Positions 8,599 through 16,724 of a DNA stretch of 64,000 bases are shown piece by piece. The stretch lies in NCBI RefSeq assembly GCF_002407245.1, contig NZ_CP010682.1, forward strand, positions 157,389 through 221,388, in the 5' to 3' direction. Positions within the stretch are counted from its first letter, which is position 1, and each line of letters begins with the position of its first letter. Origin of the DNA: Phaeobacter piscinae (GTDB taxonomy: Bacteria; Pseudomonadota; Alphaproteobacteria; Rhodobacterales; Rhodobacteraceae). The position numbers and the translations under genes were made by a program. Under the pieces are notes generated by a model that was not told the origin of the DNA, made no database searches, and worked only from the letters and a program-made list of their open reading frames with translations.

Positions 8599-9504
8599 CT
8601 AAACTGATGTATCGCGCGCTTGCGACAGGATCCATTGTTTCAGCTTGAGCGCATTGGGAGAGAGTTCATCCTCCGGCAATCCGACCAGATAGAATTCCCG
8701 TGGTGCCGGAACACTATGGTTGCCAACAATCGCAAGCTTGCCGCTGTCCAGCATCGGCTGGATCAGTCGCCGCCACCCAAGTGCAACGCCTGCACCTTTT
8801 CGTGCGATTTGCAGCGCAACCGAATAGCTGGTCACCCGGGTGCCAGCGGCGATATCGCCCTTGTGGCCCAATTCGTGGAACCAGTCGGCCCAGGTTGTCC
8901 AACTCTGGCTGGCGCTTTGCAGATGGATCAGCCGTTGCTGTGATAGCTCCTGCAGGGCAGCCCCGCTAAGCCCCGCCGCAAGATCAGGCCGCGCCACGGG
9001 CACCAGTTGATCACGGTAGATTGCGGTATGCGCCAGTGTGGCATCACTGTCCCGTCCATAGCGGATAAAAAAATCAAACTCCCGCGTGTCATGAAATGGG
9101 CGGTCCTGCGTGATCTGATGAATGTTCAGATCCGGGTATTCCCGCCAGAACTGGATAATCACCGGAGACAGCCAAAGCGCTGCCACTGCTGTGGTCGATC
9201 CGACTGTTACCGCGTCTTCCTCACCCATTTGTCGGGTTTTTGACAGCTGGCGCGAGATTTGCCGGAACGATGTGGCCAAACTCTCATACAGCCCCTGCCC
9301 CTCACGGGTGAGTTCGACACCACGGTGTTTCCGCTGAAACAGGGCAACACCAAGCTCTCCTTCCAGCGCCTTGATCTGATGGCTGACCGCGCCTGGTGTG
9401 ACAGATAGCTCCTGCGCGGCATTCTTGAAACTGAGATGGCGCGCGGCGGTTTCGAAGGCCGCCAATGTCGTAAGGGGCGGCAGGTCATAGTGGCGTCTGG
9501 ACAT
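8599..9504 (-). CDS. LysR-type transcriptional regulator (GcvA-like)
   Basis: A 301-residue LysR regulator. The winged helix lies at roughly residues 9-65 (LTTLAAFETAARHLSFKNAA, then TPGAVSHQIKALEGELGVAL and LFQRKHRGVELT), followed by an effector-binding domain of periplasmic-binding-protein fold to the C-terminus. The DLPPLTTLAAFETAARH opening is typical of the GcvA subgroup. It lies between the Rieske oxygenase gene and its divergent reductase gene, and an inverted repeat in the 132-base gap next to its start is a candidate operator. It most likely senses the amine substrate or a breakdown product and controls both sides of the locus. Confidence 0.92.
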   Translation of the reverse strand: MSRRHYDLPPLTTLAAFETAARHLSFKNAAQELSVTPGAVSHQIKALEGELGVALFQRKHRGVELTREGQGLYESLATSFRQISRQLSKTRQMGEEDAVTVGSTTAVAALWLSPVIIQFWREYPDLNIHQITQDRPFHDTREFDFFIRYGRDSDATLAHTAIYRDQLVPVARPDLAAGLSGAALQELSQQRLIHLQSASQSWTTWADWFHELGHKGDIAAGTRVTSYSVALQIARKGAGVALGWRRLIQPMLDSGKLAIVGNHSVPAPREFYLVGLPEDELSPNALKLKQWILSQARDTSV

Positions 9505-9539
9505 GGTGGCTCTGCTGTTGGGCGTGGATAGGCATTATA

Positions 9540-9574
9540 TCAATTCACCTGAGTATGAGTATTTTTCGAATTGA
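9540..9574. promoter_or_regulatory. Inverted repeat in LysR/reductase divergent region
   Basis: TCAATTC and GAATTGA form perfect 7-bp arms separated by 21 bases, in the gap between the divergent LysR gene and the reductase gene. A short direct repeat (GAGTATGAGTAT) lies inside. The dyad and the AT-rich interior fit a LysR activation/recognition site overlapping two promoters. This is seen in sequence; binding is inferred. Confidence 0.5.
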
Positions 9575-9636
9575 ATGGCAAACTCAAATGCGGTTCTGAG
9601 AGACAGCAATTCACCCCCTTGGAGGACGGACAGCAG

Positions 9637-10593
9637 ATGGACACCCGGATCGCTCGTCTTGTTGGCAAAACTGCACTAAGCCCGGATACCGCCGATTTTT
9701 CCTTTGAACTACTTGAGGGGCGGTTTTCCGGTCTGGAACCCGGTGCGCATGTTGATGTGCATCTGGGTCAGGACCTTGTGCGGCAGTATTCGATCTGGAA
9801 TTGGAGCCAGGATGGCCGTCAGCTGAATATTGCCGTCAAACAGGAAGCCAACGGCCGTGGCGGATCGCGTGCCATGCACGCGCTGCAATGTGGGGATGAA
9901 ATCGCGCTCGGCACCCCTCGTAACAATTTCAGATTGCAGCCCAATACGCACGCCGATGCGCAGTATGTCACTCTGATTGCGGGTGGAATTGGTGCAACAC
10001 CTCTGGTGGCCATGGCGCGTGAGTTGGCGAATGCGCGACGGGATTTTCAGGTCTATTATCTGGTCCGCTCACAGGATCTGGCCGCGATGGATCAGCAGTT
10101 TCGCGCGCTGGATCTGGGGGATTGTTATCATCTGCATTGTGACGATACCAACGGCCAGCTAGATCTGGCCGAGGTTCTGCGGTCAATGCCGATGGGCAGT
10201 GATGTCTACACCTGTGGGCCGGAGCCGATGCTGAACGCGGTGCTGGAGGCAAGCAACGTCATGCGCGGTGGCACCATCCATTTCGAACGTTTTGCGGCCC
10301 TCGCCGATACGGACACCGGTCACAATGACAGCTTTGACATCGAAATCCAGTCAACCGGCGCAATGCTACGGGTGTCTGCTGACGAAAGCATTCTGGATGT
10401 CCTAAAGGCCAACGGTATCGCGGTGGATTTCGGCTGTTCCGAGGGTCTGTGCGGTGCCTGTCTCGTTGATGTGCTCGACGGGGACGTGGATCATCGCGAT
10501 GGCATCCTCACACCTGAGGAACAGGCGACAAACAGCTATCTCTGCACCTGCGTTTCCCGCGCCAAAGGAGATAAACTGGTGCTAAATCTCTGA
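9637..10593 (+). CDS. PDR/VanB-type oxidoreductase, reductase for Rieske oxygenase (GbcB-like)
   Basis: About 318 residues. Order of domains: an FAD/FMN-binding barrel with VRQYSIWNWSQDG, an NAD-binding domain with LIAGGIGATPLVAMAREL and TCGPEPMLNAVL, and a C-terminal plant-type 2Fe-2S ferredoxin with VDFGCSEGLCGACLVDV and a fourth Cys in YLCTCVSRA. This is the phthalate dioxygenase reductase layout, which passes electrons from NAD(P)H to a Rieske oxygenase. Start chosen at ATG 9637 behind GGAGGACGGACAG; the longer frame starts at 9571. It is divergent from LysR and is the natural partner of the oxygenase at 7354-8508. Confidence 0.88.
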   Translation: MDTRIARLVGKTALSPDTADFSFELLEGRFSGLEPGAHVDVHLGQDLVRQYSIWNWSQDGRQLNIAVKQEANGRGGSRAMHALQCGDEIALGTPRNNFRLQPNTHADAQYVTLIAGGIGATPLVAMARELANARRDFQVYYLVRSQDLAAMDQQFRALDLGDCYHLHCDDTNGQLDLAEVLRSMPMGSDVYTCGPEPMLNAVLEASNVMRGGTIHFERFAALADTDTGHNDSFDIEIQSTGAMLRVSADESILDVLKANGIAVDFGCSEGLCGACLVDVLDGDVDHRDGILTPEEQATNSYLCTCVSRAKGDKLVLNL

Positions 10594-10643
10594 CAGCTAT
10601 TGCGGTCACCGCTGAGGATGCAGCGTGAGCCTGCTGCGGGGCA

Positions 10644-10663
10644 GCGCGGCACCCCTGCCGCGC
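10644..10663. terminator. GC hairpin between convergent genes
   Basis: GCGCGGCA and TGCCGCGC pair perfectly around a CCCC loop, between the ends of the reductase gene and the convergent exported-protein gene. There is no U-tract on either strand, so termination by this hairpin alone is uncertain. Confidence 0.4.
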
Positions 10664-10673
10664 CACCGATCCG

Positions 10674-11423
10674 CTAGTCGAGCTTTGCCGGCAGGCTCAG
10701 GTCGCCCGATGCAACGTCAAAGACATCCACCACGCAGAGCAACGGAGCATGCACGTTGGCATTGACCCGCAGGGCTGATGTCACGCCATCATAAGCCACG
10801 CCGACAAGGTCTACATCGCTGCGAAAGCCAACCGTTACGGCAATTTCCGGCCCGTCGAACAATGGCGTGAAGCCTGGGCTGTCCAGATAGATAGGCAGGC
10901 CCGGCCAAGTTGCTGGCAGCTGCGGCGTGGCACCTGCGGGAATGTCACGCACCGCCAATGCGCCGGGGCCGCAGGCCTCGGTCGGGGTCAGGACCACCCA
11001 GTGGCTGTGCCACAGCAGGCCATCATTGCCCGTATCCCCATCATTGTTCTCATCCACCAGGGGCGTGTCATCAAAATCGGGATGGCTGGTGGCTGCCAGT
11101 GCAAGGATTCCGGTGCCCGCTTCAAACCCGACCGCCTCGGGGTCCAGCGAAGTCGGCCAGACGTATGAGAACACCCCCGCTCCGCCGACCGTACCGACGG
11201 GCTCCGGCGTGTCCGCCCCGGCGTTGCCATTTGTCGTCATGTGAAAGGCGACGGTGTTACCAGCCCGGTGCGCATGCGCCGCCAGAATGTCAAAGGAGGC
11301 CACTTTCTGGGTGTCTGTTTCAGACAGTATAGCCCCCTTTTGGTGCACGGCATGATTGCCATCGGCAACAGCGCTGCCCGCACCAAGTACGAGGATGGCC
11401 GCCGGTATTACGAATCGTGTCAT
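10674..11423 (-). CDS. Exported protein of unknown function with acidic Asp/Asn loop
   Basis: A 249-residue protein with a clear Sec signal peptide (MTRFVIPAAILVLGAGSAVA, cleavage after ADG or AVA) and no later membrane helix, so it is probably periplasmic. Around residue 125 it has VDENNDGDTGNDGLLWHSHW, whose spacing of Asp and Asn resembles a calcium-binding loop, followed by a His-containing WHSHWVVL strand. I do not recognise the family. It is divergent from a MarR regulator, and a perfect dyad with a second related half lies in the 81-base gap, so it is probably controlled by that regulator. Substrate or partner unknown. Confidence 0.75.
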   Translation of the reverse strand: MTRFVIPAAILVLGAGSAVADGNHAVHQKGAILSETDTQKVASFDILAAHAHRAGNTVAFHMTTNGNAGADTPEPVGTVGGAGVFSYVWPTSLDPEAVGFEAGTGILALAATSHPDFDDTPLVDENNDGDTGNDGLLWHSHWVVLTPTEACGPGALAVRDIPAGATPQLPATWPGLPIYLDSPGFTPLFDGPEIAVTVGFRSDVDLVGVAYDGVTSALRVNANVHAPLLCVVDVFDVASGDLSLPAKLD

Positions 11424-11442
11424 AGTCGTCTCCAGTTTAATG

Positions 11443-11457
11443 GTAGCGAGTCGCTAC
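11443..11457. promoter_or_regulatory. Candidate MarR operator 1 (perfect dyad)
   Basis: GTAGCGA-G-TCGCTAC is a perfect 7-bp inverted repeat around one base, about 20 bases from the exported-protein start. A related element lies 38 bases away (centre to centre). The position between divergent genes next to a MarR gene makes it a probable operator. Confidence 0.6.
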
Positions 11458-11479
11458 AAATAAACCGTATTGCACTATT

Positions 11480-11496
11480 GATTTCGAGTCGATACC
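11480..11496. promoter_or_regulatory. Candidate MarR operator 2 (imperfect dyad)
   Basis: GATTTCGAGTCGATACC shares the CGAGTCG core with the perfect dyad at 11443-11457 and keeps a TCGA-G-TCGA symmetry. It ends 8 bases before the MarR start codon, so occupancy would block MarR expression, consistent with autorepression. Confidence 0.5.
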
Positions 11497-11504
11497 AATA
11501 ATTC

Positions 11505-12062
11505 ATGACATCACAATCCCGCATTCGTTCACTGATCAATCGTCTGGCCCGCATCGACGCCGCTGGCGGATGGTCGGGCAGCCTCAACCCCGCTCAATAC
11601 GCTGCATTAGATTACCTCGGGCGGGCCAACCGATACTCAAGAGCGCCCTCTCACGTGGCTGAGTTTCTTGGGACAACACGCGGCACCATGTCCCAGACGT
11701 TAAAGGCCCTCGCGCGCAAAGGATTTGTTCAGGAGGAACCCAAAACCGGTGATCAGCGCTCTATTTCCTATGGATTGACCGCAGAAGGGGTGGCACTTGC
11801 AGAAGCGCCTTCTGTCATCGGCGCGGCCTTGTCAGAGCTGGAGGATCAGGTGGCAGAGGCATTGGAAAGCGCGTTGGCGGCAACCTTGCAGGCCGCATTG
11901 GACGCCCGTGGCGGGCGGGCTTTTGGCTTATGCAAAACCTGCCAGTTTCACGATACCGGCCCTGCCCATGGCTATTGTACCCTGTTGAATCTTCCACTTC
12001 AGCCCGGGGACAGAGATTTAATTTGTGTGGAACATAAGGCGCTTTCAGATGATGCAACCTGA
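11505..12062 (+). CDS. MarR-family regulator with C-terminal four-cysteine motif
   Basis: A 185-residue protein. Residues about 20-110 form a MarR winged helix (LNPAQYAALDYLGRANRYSR, GTTRGTMSQTLKALARKGFV, the wing EEPKTGDQRSISYGLTAEG). The C-terminal extension after residue 140 has CKTC, then Cys after 11 residues and again after 15 (C-x2-C-x11-C-x15-C), a pattern suited to zinc or an iron-sulfur cluster and not part of the ordinary MarR fold. No ribosome site is visible before the ATG, so the message may be leaderless or weakly translated. The MOSC gene overlaps its 3' end. It probably represses itself and the divergent exported-protein gene in response to a redox or metal signal; the signal is inferred. 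Confidence 0.85.
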   Translation: MTSQSRIRSLINRLARIDAAGGWSGSLNPAQYAALDYLGRANRYSRAPSHVAEFLGTTRGTMSQTLKALARKGFVQEEPKTGDQRSISYGLTAEGVALAEAPSVIGAALSELEDQVAEALESALAATLQAALDARGGRAFGLCKTCQFHDTGPAHGYCTLLNLPLQPGDRDLICVEHKALSDDAT

Positions 12063-12750
12063 CCTTTCAACCCGGATAGCGGGGATTTTCCACGGACCCA
12101 TTGCCAACCCTTGGGCTGACAAGGCTCCGACTGCCATCCACAAAACCCCCGTTCACGGGCCGCAGCAGATAGACTTCGACGGCTTCACCGGGGATGCCCA
12201 GGCAGATCTAACCGTTCATGGCGGCGCGGATAAGGCGATCCATCACTACGCAAGCGACCATTATCGCCTATGGCAGGACGAAGCAGAGATGCCGCTCACC
12301 TCGGTGCCTGCCGCTTTTGGTGAGAATATCGCAAGCTTAGGTCTGACCGAGGACACCCTCTGCATTGGTGATATCCTGCGATTGGGCACCGCCGTCGTTC
12401 AGATCAGCCAAGGGCGGCAACCCTGCTGGAAACTGGGACACTATACCGGCAACACAAGGATGCCCTACCTGTTTCAGAAAACAGGACGCACCGGATGGTA
12501 CTACCGGGTGCTTGAACCCGGAACCGCGCAGACAGGGGATGAGATCACGCTGATGGAACGGCGACAGCCAGACTGGACTGTACAGCGTGTCACTCGCGCC
12601 CGGCTCACCCGTAAGGTTTCACCGGAAGAGGCCGCAGTGCTGGCACAAATGGAGGACCTCGCTGCAGGCTGGCGCGCCGCCTTCACCCGCATGGCAGAGG
12701 GAGACACCGGCGAAGATACCCGCGCGCGCTTGATCGGCGCGCGGGACTAG
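12049..12750 (+). CDS. MOSC domain protein, YiiM type
   Basis: A protein of about 233 residues whose start (ATG 12049 or 12052) lies inside the end of the MarR gene, so the two are coupled. YiiM features are the N-terminal IAGIFHGPI segment, TVHGGADKAIHHYASDHY, FGENIASLGLTEDTLCIGDI and the invariant Cys in QGRQPCWKLG, which in MOSC proteins ligates the molybdenum cofactor. E. coli YiiM reduces N-hydroxylated purines and gives resistance to 6-N-hydroxylaminopurine. It is soluble. The pairing with a MarR regulator that has a cysteine motif suggests control by redox state or a toxic hydroxylated compound. Confidence 0.85.
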   Translation: MMQPDLSTRIAGIFHGPIANPWADKAPTAIHKTPVHGPQQIDFDGFTGDAQADLTVHGGADKAIHHYASDHYRLWQDEAEMPLTSVPAAFGENIASLGLTEDTLCIGDILRLGTAVVQISQGRQPCWKLGHYTGNTRMPYLFQKTGRTGWYYRVLEPGTAQTGDEITLMERRQPDWTVQRVTRARLTRKVSPEEAAVLAQMEDLAAGWRAAFTRMAEGDTGEDTRARLIGARD

Positions 12751-12797
12751 GGTTTGGGCTGCGACCCATTTCTGGGCCTGCTTGATGGCGCCGGTTG

Positions 12798-14285
12798 TCA
12801 GCTAACCTGGTATTGCGGGGTTGAGGCGAGAAACTGCCCGTAAGCTGTCGCATCCGGTGGCGAAAATTGCTCCACCAGCGGATTTTTGCGCTTGTGCACC
12901 CGCGCGCCCATATCCGACAGCAGTTCGTCGAAGTGTTTGAAATGAAATGGAGCTGAGCAGAGCCCGCCGTAGACCTGCGCCGCTGGCCGCTCGCGGCGGC
13001 GCCAGTTCAACATCATTTCAATACTGTCTTCCATCTCAGCGCGGCTCGGCTGATGGGCCAATTGCCCGTCGGCATAGCGCACCAACCAATTGGCGATCAT
13101 CTCGGCCGACAGAACTGTGCAGAAACTGGAATTGAACCCCACAAACCCCATGTCTGGCAACTCCGGGTTCACCGACAGTCGGTAGACGCGATACTGCCCG
13201 TCGTCCTCTATCAGCTTGTCTCGGTACTCTTGTGCCAGATAGGGCACGCCAAGCTTCCAGCCAACCGCCAGAATGGCGATATCGCAGGGAACCACTTCGC
13301 CATTGCTCAGCCGCAGACCGTCTTCCTTATAGCTCTCAAAGGTGCCGATGACGGATCGGATACTGCCATCATTCAGCCCCTCAAAGAGACCCGGCGTCAC
13401 AATCGGCACGGAGCAAGACACCTCCTTCTCAATTGGAGTGCTGGGCACCATATTATGCTTCTTAAGTCCCAGTTGCAGTTTCAGCAGGGTTTCCAACCCG
13501 CGAAAATTGGCCCAGACCAGAGGCTTCAGCGCAGCTGCGATTACGCGCTGTAGGGGGGTCTTGCCCCATTGATTGAACTGCTGTTCCTGCGCCCGCATAT
13601 AAAGCAGCTTCTTGAAGTTGATGCCGCCGACGAAATAGGGCACGCGCCAGACGTTCTCCCGGTAGACCAGCCGAACAGATTTTGCGCCGTTCTTGGCTGC
13701 ATTGACAGCAATATCGGTGGCAGACTTGGACCCGCCAAGGACCACAACGTCCTTCCCTGCCATCAGGCTGGGATCCGTGTAATCCGATGAGTGCATCACC
13801 TGCCCGCCCCGTGCGACAAACTCCTCCTGACCTGGATGGCGAATGATGTTCTTCTCTGAAAACTGACCGGTGCAGATTGCCACAAAATCGAAATCCTGCT
13901 GCCAGGTTCGCCCTGCGGCCTCAAGTGTGAGGGTCCATCCGGGCTGGTCGTCCTGCCGTCGATCCATCGCTGTGATCGAGGTGTTAAGCCGGAACAGCCG
14001 CGCCAGCCGGTGTTTCTCTGCATAGGAGTGCAGATAAGCATGGACCTGCGGTCCCTTGGGCCACTCCGGGTACTCCGCAGGCATTGGATGGTCGGTGTAG
14101 CAATAGAGATCTTTTGGCGATTGTGTCTGCACGTCCGGGTAAGAGCGCGACAATTCCCAGACACCCCCAAAATCATGGCTGCGTTCGAACCCGATCACCC
14201 GATGCCCGCGCTCGTCAAAGGCTTTGGCTGCGGCCAAACCGCTGACACCTCCTCCGATTACGGCAACTGTCTTTCGTCTTATCAT
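12798..14285 (-). CDS. Flavin-containing monooxygenase
   Basis: A 495-residue FMO-type enzyme. It has the FAD-binding VAVIGGGVSGLAAAKAFDER, a second nucleotide-binding GKDVVVLGGSKSATDIAVNA for NADPH, and a fingerprint-like segment GGQVMHSSDYTDP between them. The family oxygenates N, S or carbonyl carbon of small organic molecules. GGGGAGA precedes the ATG. Downstream on the same strand nothing else belongs to it; upstream lie a cupin gene on the same strand and a divergent AraC regulator, which may form one small catabolic or signalling unit. Substrate not determined. Activity as trimethylamine monooxygenase is possible but not shown by any specific motif. Confidence 0.85.
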   Translation of the reverse strand: MIRRKTVAVIGGGVSGLAAAKAFDERGHRVIGFERSHDFGGVWELSRSYPDVQTQSPKDLYCYTDHPMPAEYPEWPKGPQVHAYLHSYAEKHRLARLFRLNTSITAMDRRQDDQPGWTLTLEAAGRTWQQDFDFVAICTGQFSEKNIIRHPGQEEFVARGGQVMHSSDYTDPSLMAGKDVVVLGGSKSATDIAVNAAKNGAKSVRLVYRENVWRVPYFVGGINFKKLLYMRAQEQQFNQWGKTPLQRVIAAALKPLVWANFRGLETLLKLQLGLKKHNMVPSTPIEKEVSCSVPIVTPGLFEGLNDGSIRSVIGTFESYKEDGLRLSNGEVVPCDIAILAVGWKLGVPYLAQEYRDKLIEDDGQYRVYRLSVNPELPDMGFVGFNSSFCTVLSAEMIANWLVRYADGQLAHQPSRAEMEDSIEMMLNWRRRERPAAQVYGGLCSAPFHFKHFDELLSDMGARVHKRKNPLVEQFSPPDATAYGQFLASTPQYQVS

Positions 14286-14411
14286 ATTGCGGTCTCCCCT
14301 CCCGACCCGCTCTCCCGGCAGGCGGTCCCTATTTGTCGGCCCGCCTCCCCCTGCGGACCGGTCGCTGGCATGTATTCCACGGGTCAGATGGCGATCCGGC
14401 CCGTTTCCACC

Positions 14412-14852
14412 TCAGGCATCATCAGGGGGTGGCAGGAAATCGACCTCATGCAGGGCAGACAGGCGCACCAGTTCCGCCGGATCAGTGACGCCGTCCAATT
14501 CAATGAACAGATCAAACAGCTTGCGCGCGGGCGCCACGCCGAAAATGCAATGTGCCTCTGCGCCGGACCGGTTGAAAATCGCGTGGGCTTCGCCCTTTGG
14601 CATACGCACCGTATCGCCGGGTCCGGCCTTGTGGACATCGCCTAGAAATTCCACCTCCAGCTCCCCCGCCAGAACGCTGATCCATTCATCCTGCGTGGGG
14701 TGGATATGCGGCGGCACAAAGGTATCGGCAGGCAAAACCGCATCCCAGATGAACGCATCATTGCTCAGTAATTTGGGAACATAGGTCTGTCCCACCACTG
14801 TCCAGGACATCCCCTGGATGCCCTCGCGCGCCTTGGTGATCCCTTTTTCCAT
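14412..14852 (-). CDS. Cupin-domain protein
   Basis: A 146-residue single cupin. Motif 1 is HIHPTQDEWISVLAGELEVE with the His-x-His and Glu metal ligands, and motif 2 is PGDTVRMPKGEAHAIFNRSG with the final His. A strong GGAGGAAAC lies ahead of the ATG at 14852; the longer upstream frame has no ribosome site and runs through the divergent promoter. A single cupin of this size may be a small dioxygenase, isomerase or binding protein. It is divergent from an AraC regulator and upstream of the flavin monooxygenase on the same strand, so it is likely part of that small locus. Confidence 0.85.
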   Translation of the reverse strand: MEKGITKAREGIQGMSWTVVGQTYVPKLLSNDAFIWDAVLPADTFVPPHIHPTQDEWISVLAGELEVEFLGDVHKAGPGDTVRMPKGEAHAIFNRSGAEAHCIFGVAPARKLFDLFIELDGVTDPAELVRLSALHEVDFLPPPDDA

Positions 14853-15008
14853 CGCGGTTTCCTCCCTGAAACTGTGTTGCGATGACCAGCCTGCACCGGG
14901 AGCGGAAATTCGATTATCCAGAAAACGAACCCATCTGAACCCTAGATGGTTGAGGCTTGAAATATCGGTGCAGCGATCTAAGCTGGAGCCACCAGACGTG
15001 GAGGCGAG

Positions 15009-16016
15009 ATGACCATCGCTGCCCAGACAGAGGCTGTTGAATATCTGAAAAATCACCCGTTGCTGCGCACCGGGGATCTGGATGAGGCACGCCATCGGGT
15101 CGGGCAGAAATTTTGCGATCACCGATTAGATATTGCTCAGCGGCATCAAGACCTCGCAGTCCGCCACAACCACGTGGCCGGGCGACACAGTTCAATCAAC
15201 TACCTGCACTATGGTGCCGATGTGACCATTGATCCGGGCATGTTGGATTCCTTCTATTTGCTGCAGATCCCGCTGTCCGGGCAGGCCAGTGTTCGGCATC
15301 GCGGCTCGGATATTGTTGCAAATGAAGGCACCGCGACGCTGCTCAATCCGGACCGGGACACGACAATGCAGTGGGGCGCGGACTGCCGCAAACTGCTGCT
15401 ACAGATCGACCGGGGCTATTTGGAAACCGTGGCGCGTCAGATCATTCGGGCAGAACTGCCAGGACCAATCCGCTTTGCCAGCCGCGTCGATCTCTATTCC
15501 GAGGGTGGGCAGCGCCTGAGGCAGATGGTCTGCGCCTGTGTGCAAGCGGCTGAGGCTGGGGTTCTGTTCCAAGGCGCGCTAAGTGGCTCCGATCTCCGGG
15601 TGGAGGAGGATTTGGCACGCGCGCTGCTGACACGGCTTCCCAGCAATATTTCTCATATCATCGAACGCGCTGACCACGGTTCACTGCCACCTGGCATTCG
15701 GGCGGCAGTGGAGTACATTCACGCCAACCTGAGCAATCCAATCCAGCTGAGCGATATCGCAGCCCATGTGGATCTGAATATCCGCACGTTGCAAAACGGG
15801 TTTCGCCGTGCATTTGGCGAAAGCCCGATGCGGGTGCTCCGCAACGCTCGGTTGGATGCGGCGCATTATCACCTGATGGCACAGACCGACACGCCGGATG
15901 TGACCACCGCTGCCTTTTCCAACGGGTTTTCACACCTTGGCCGCTTCGCCCGCGATTACAAGGTCCGCTTTGGCCACTCGCCCAGTCACACCGCCCGCCA
16001 GCAGGACTGCGGCTAA
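15009..16016 (+). CDS. AraC-family transcriptional regulator
   Basis: A 335-residue protein. The N-terminal part resembles the AraC_binding_2 ligand domain (SINYLHYGADVTIDPGMLDS, LQIPLSGQASVRHRG). The C-terminal double helix-turn-helix runs from about residue 230 (YIHANLSNPIQLSDIAAHVD, LNIRTLQNGFRRAFGESPMR, FSNGFSHLGRFARDYKVRFG). All expected HTH landmarks are present. It diverges from the cupin gene, with about 156 bases between start codons, and probably activates the cupin and flavin monooxygenase genes. A GGAGGCGAG ribosome site precedes the ATG. Confidence 0.92.
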   Translation: MTIAAQTEAVEYLKNHPLLRTGDLDEARHRVGQKFCDHRLDIAQRHQDLAVRHNHVAGRHSSINYLHYGADVTIDPGMLDSFYLLQIPLSGQASVRHRGSDIVANEGTATLLNPDRDTTMQWGADCRKLLLQIDRGYLETVARQIIRAELPGPIRFASRVDLYSEGGQRLRQMVCACVQAAEAGVLFQGALSGSDLRVEEDLARALLTRLPSNISHIIERADHGSLPPGIRAAVEYIHANLSNPIQLSDIAAHVDLNIRTLQNGFRRAFGESPMRVLRNARLDAAHYHLMAQTDTPDVTTAAFSNGFSHLGRFARDYKVRFGHSPSHTARQQDCG

Positions 16017-16113
16017 CGTCCCGGCCTTGCTTGCCTTTGACGGTGGAGCTACATCATGCTGCAGATCGCATGGGTGAGCGCCGATGCGACGGAGACACCA
16101 GCCAAGGACACAG

Positions 16114-16722
16114 ATGTCAGACGGCCCGCGCAAACCCACCCGGATCGAGACCACCGCCAAACGACGGCAGCAGATCCTCGAAGCGGCGATCATGTGTTTC
16201 CTCGAAACCGGCTACCACCAGACCGGTGTGCGCGACATCGCAAATCGCGCAGGCGTCAGCCTCGGCAATCTTTACAATCATTTCCCCGGCAAACATGATG
16301 TGCTGGTGGAGATTGCCGCTCTGGAACGTGCGGAACTTGTCCCCTTTATCGACGGGCTTGCACAATCACGCGCCCCGATGAAGCTGCTCGAGAACTTCGT
16401 GAAAGCCTATGCGAAATACCTCGCAGTGCCGGAGAATGTCATTCTGGGGCTGGAAATCACCAGCGAAGCCATCCGCAAACCGGATATCGCCCGCCTCTTT
16501 CTCGACAATCGCAACGCATTGGTCACCGCGCTTACCAAGGTTCTGGAACGCGGGACACACGCGGGTGACATGAGGAGCCAGCTGGCCCCCAAAGAAACGG
16601 CGCAGATGATTGTCGAACTTATTGAAGGCAGCGCCTATCGCAGCGTGCTGGACAACCTGCCAATGCGACAGCTCCGGGGCAGTCTTCTGGCTTTCATCCT
16701 CGCGGCGGTGCGCCCGGACTGA
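16114..16722 (+). CDS. TetR-family transcriptional regulator
   Basis: About 202 residues. The N-terminal helix-turn-helix is VRDIANRAGVSLGNLYNHFP at roughly residues 40-60, preceded by the usual basic stretch ETTAKRRQQILEAA; the rest is the helical ligand-binding domain. Start chosen at ATG 16114 after AAGGACAC; an in-frame upstream ATG at 16084 is less supported. It ends two bases before the convergent nirV gene ends. Neighbouring genes on its own strand (AraC) are separate, and no operator could be assigned, so the target is unknown. It might control a transporter or the denitrification block, but nothing in sequence shows this. Confidence 0.88.
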   Translation: MSDGPRKPTRIETTAKRRQQILEAAIMCFLETGYHQTGVRDIANRAGVSLGNLYNHFPGKHDVLVEIAALERAELVPFIDGLAQSRAPMKLLENFVKAYAKYLAVPENVILGLEITSEAIRKPDIARLFLDNRNALVTALTKVLERGTHAGDMRSQLAPKETAQMIVELIEGSAYRSVLDNLPMRQLRGSLLAFILAAVRPD

Positions 16723-16724
16723 GG

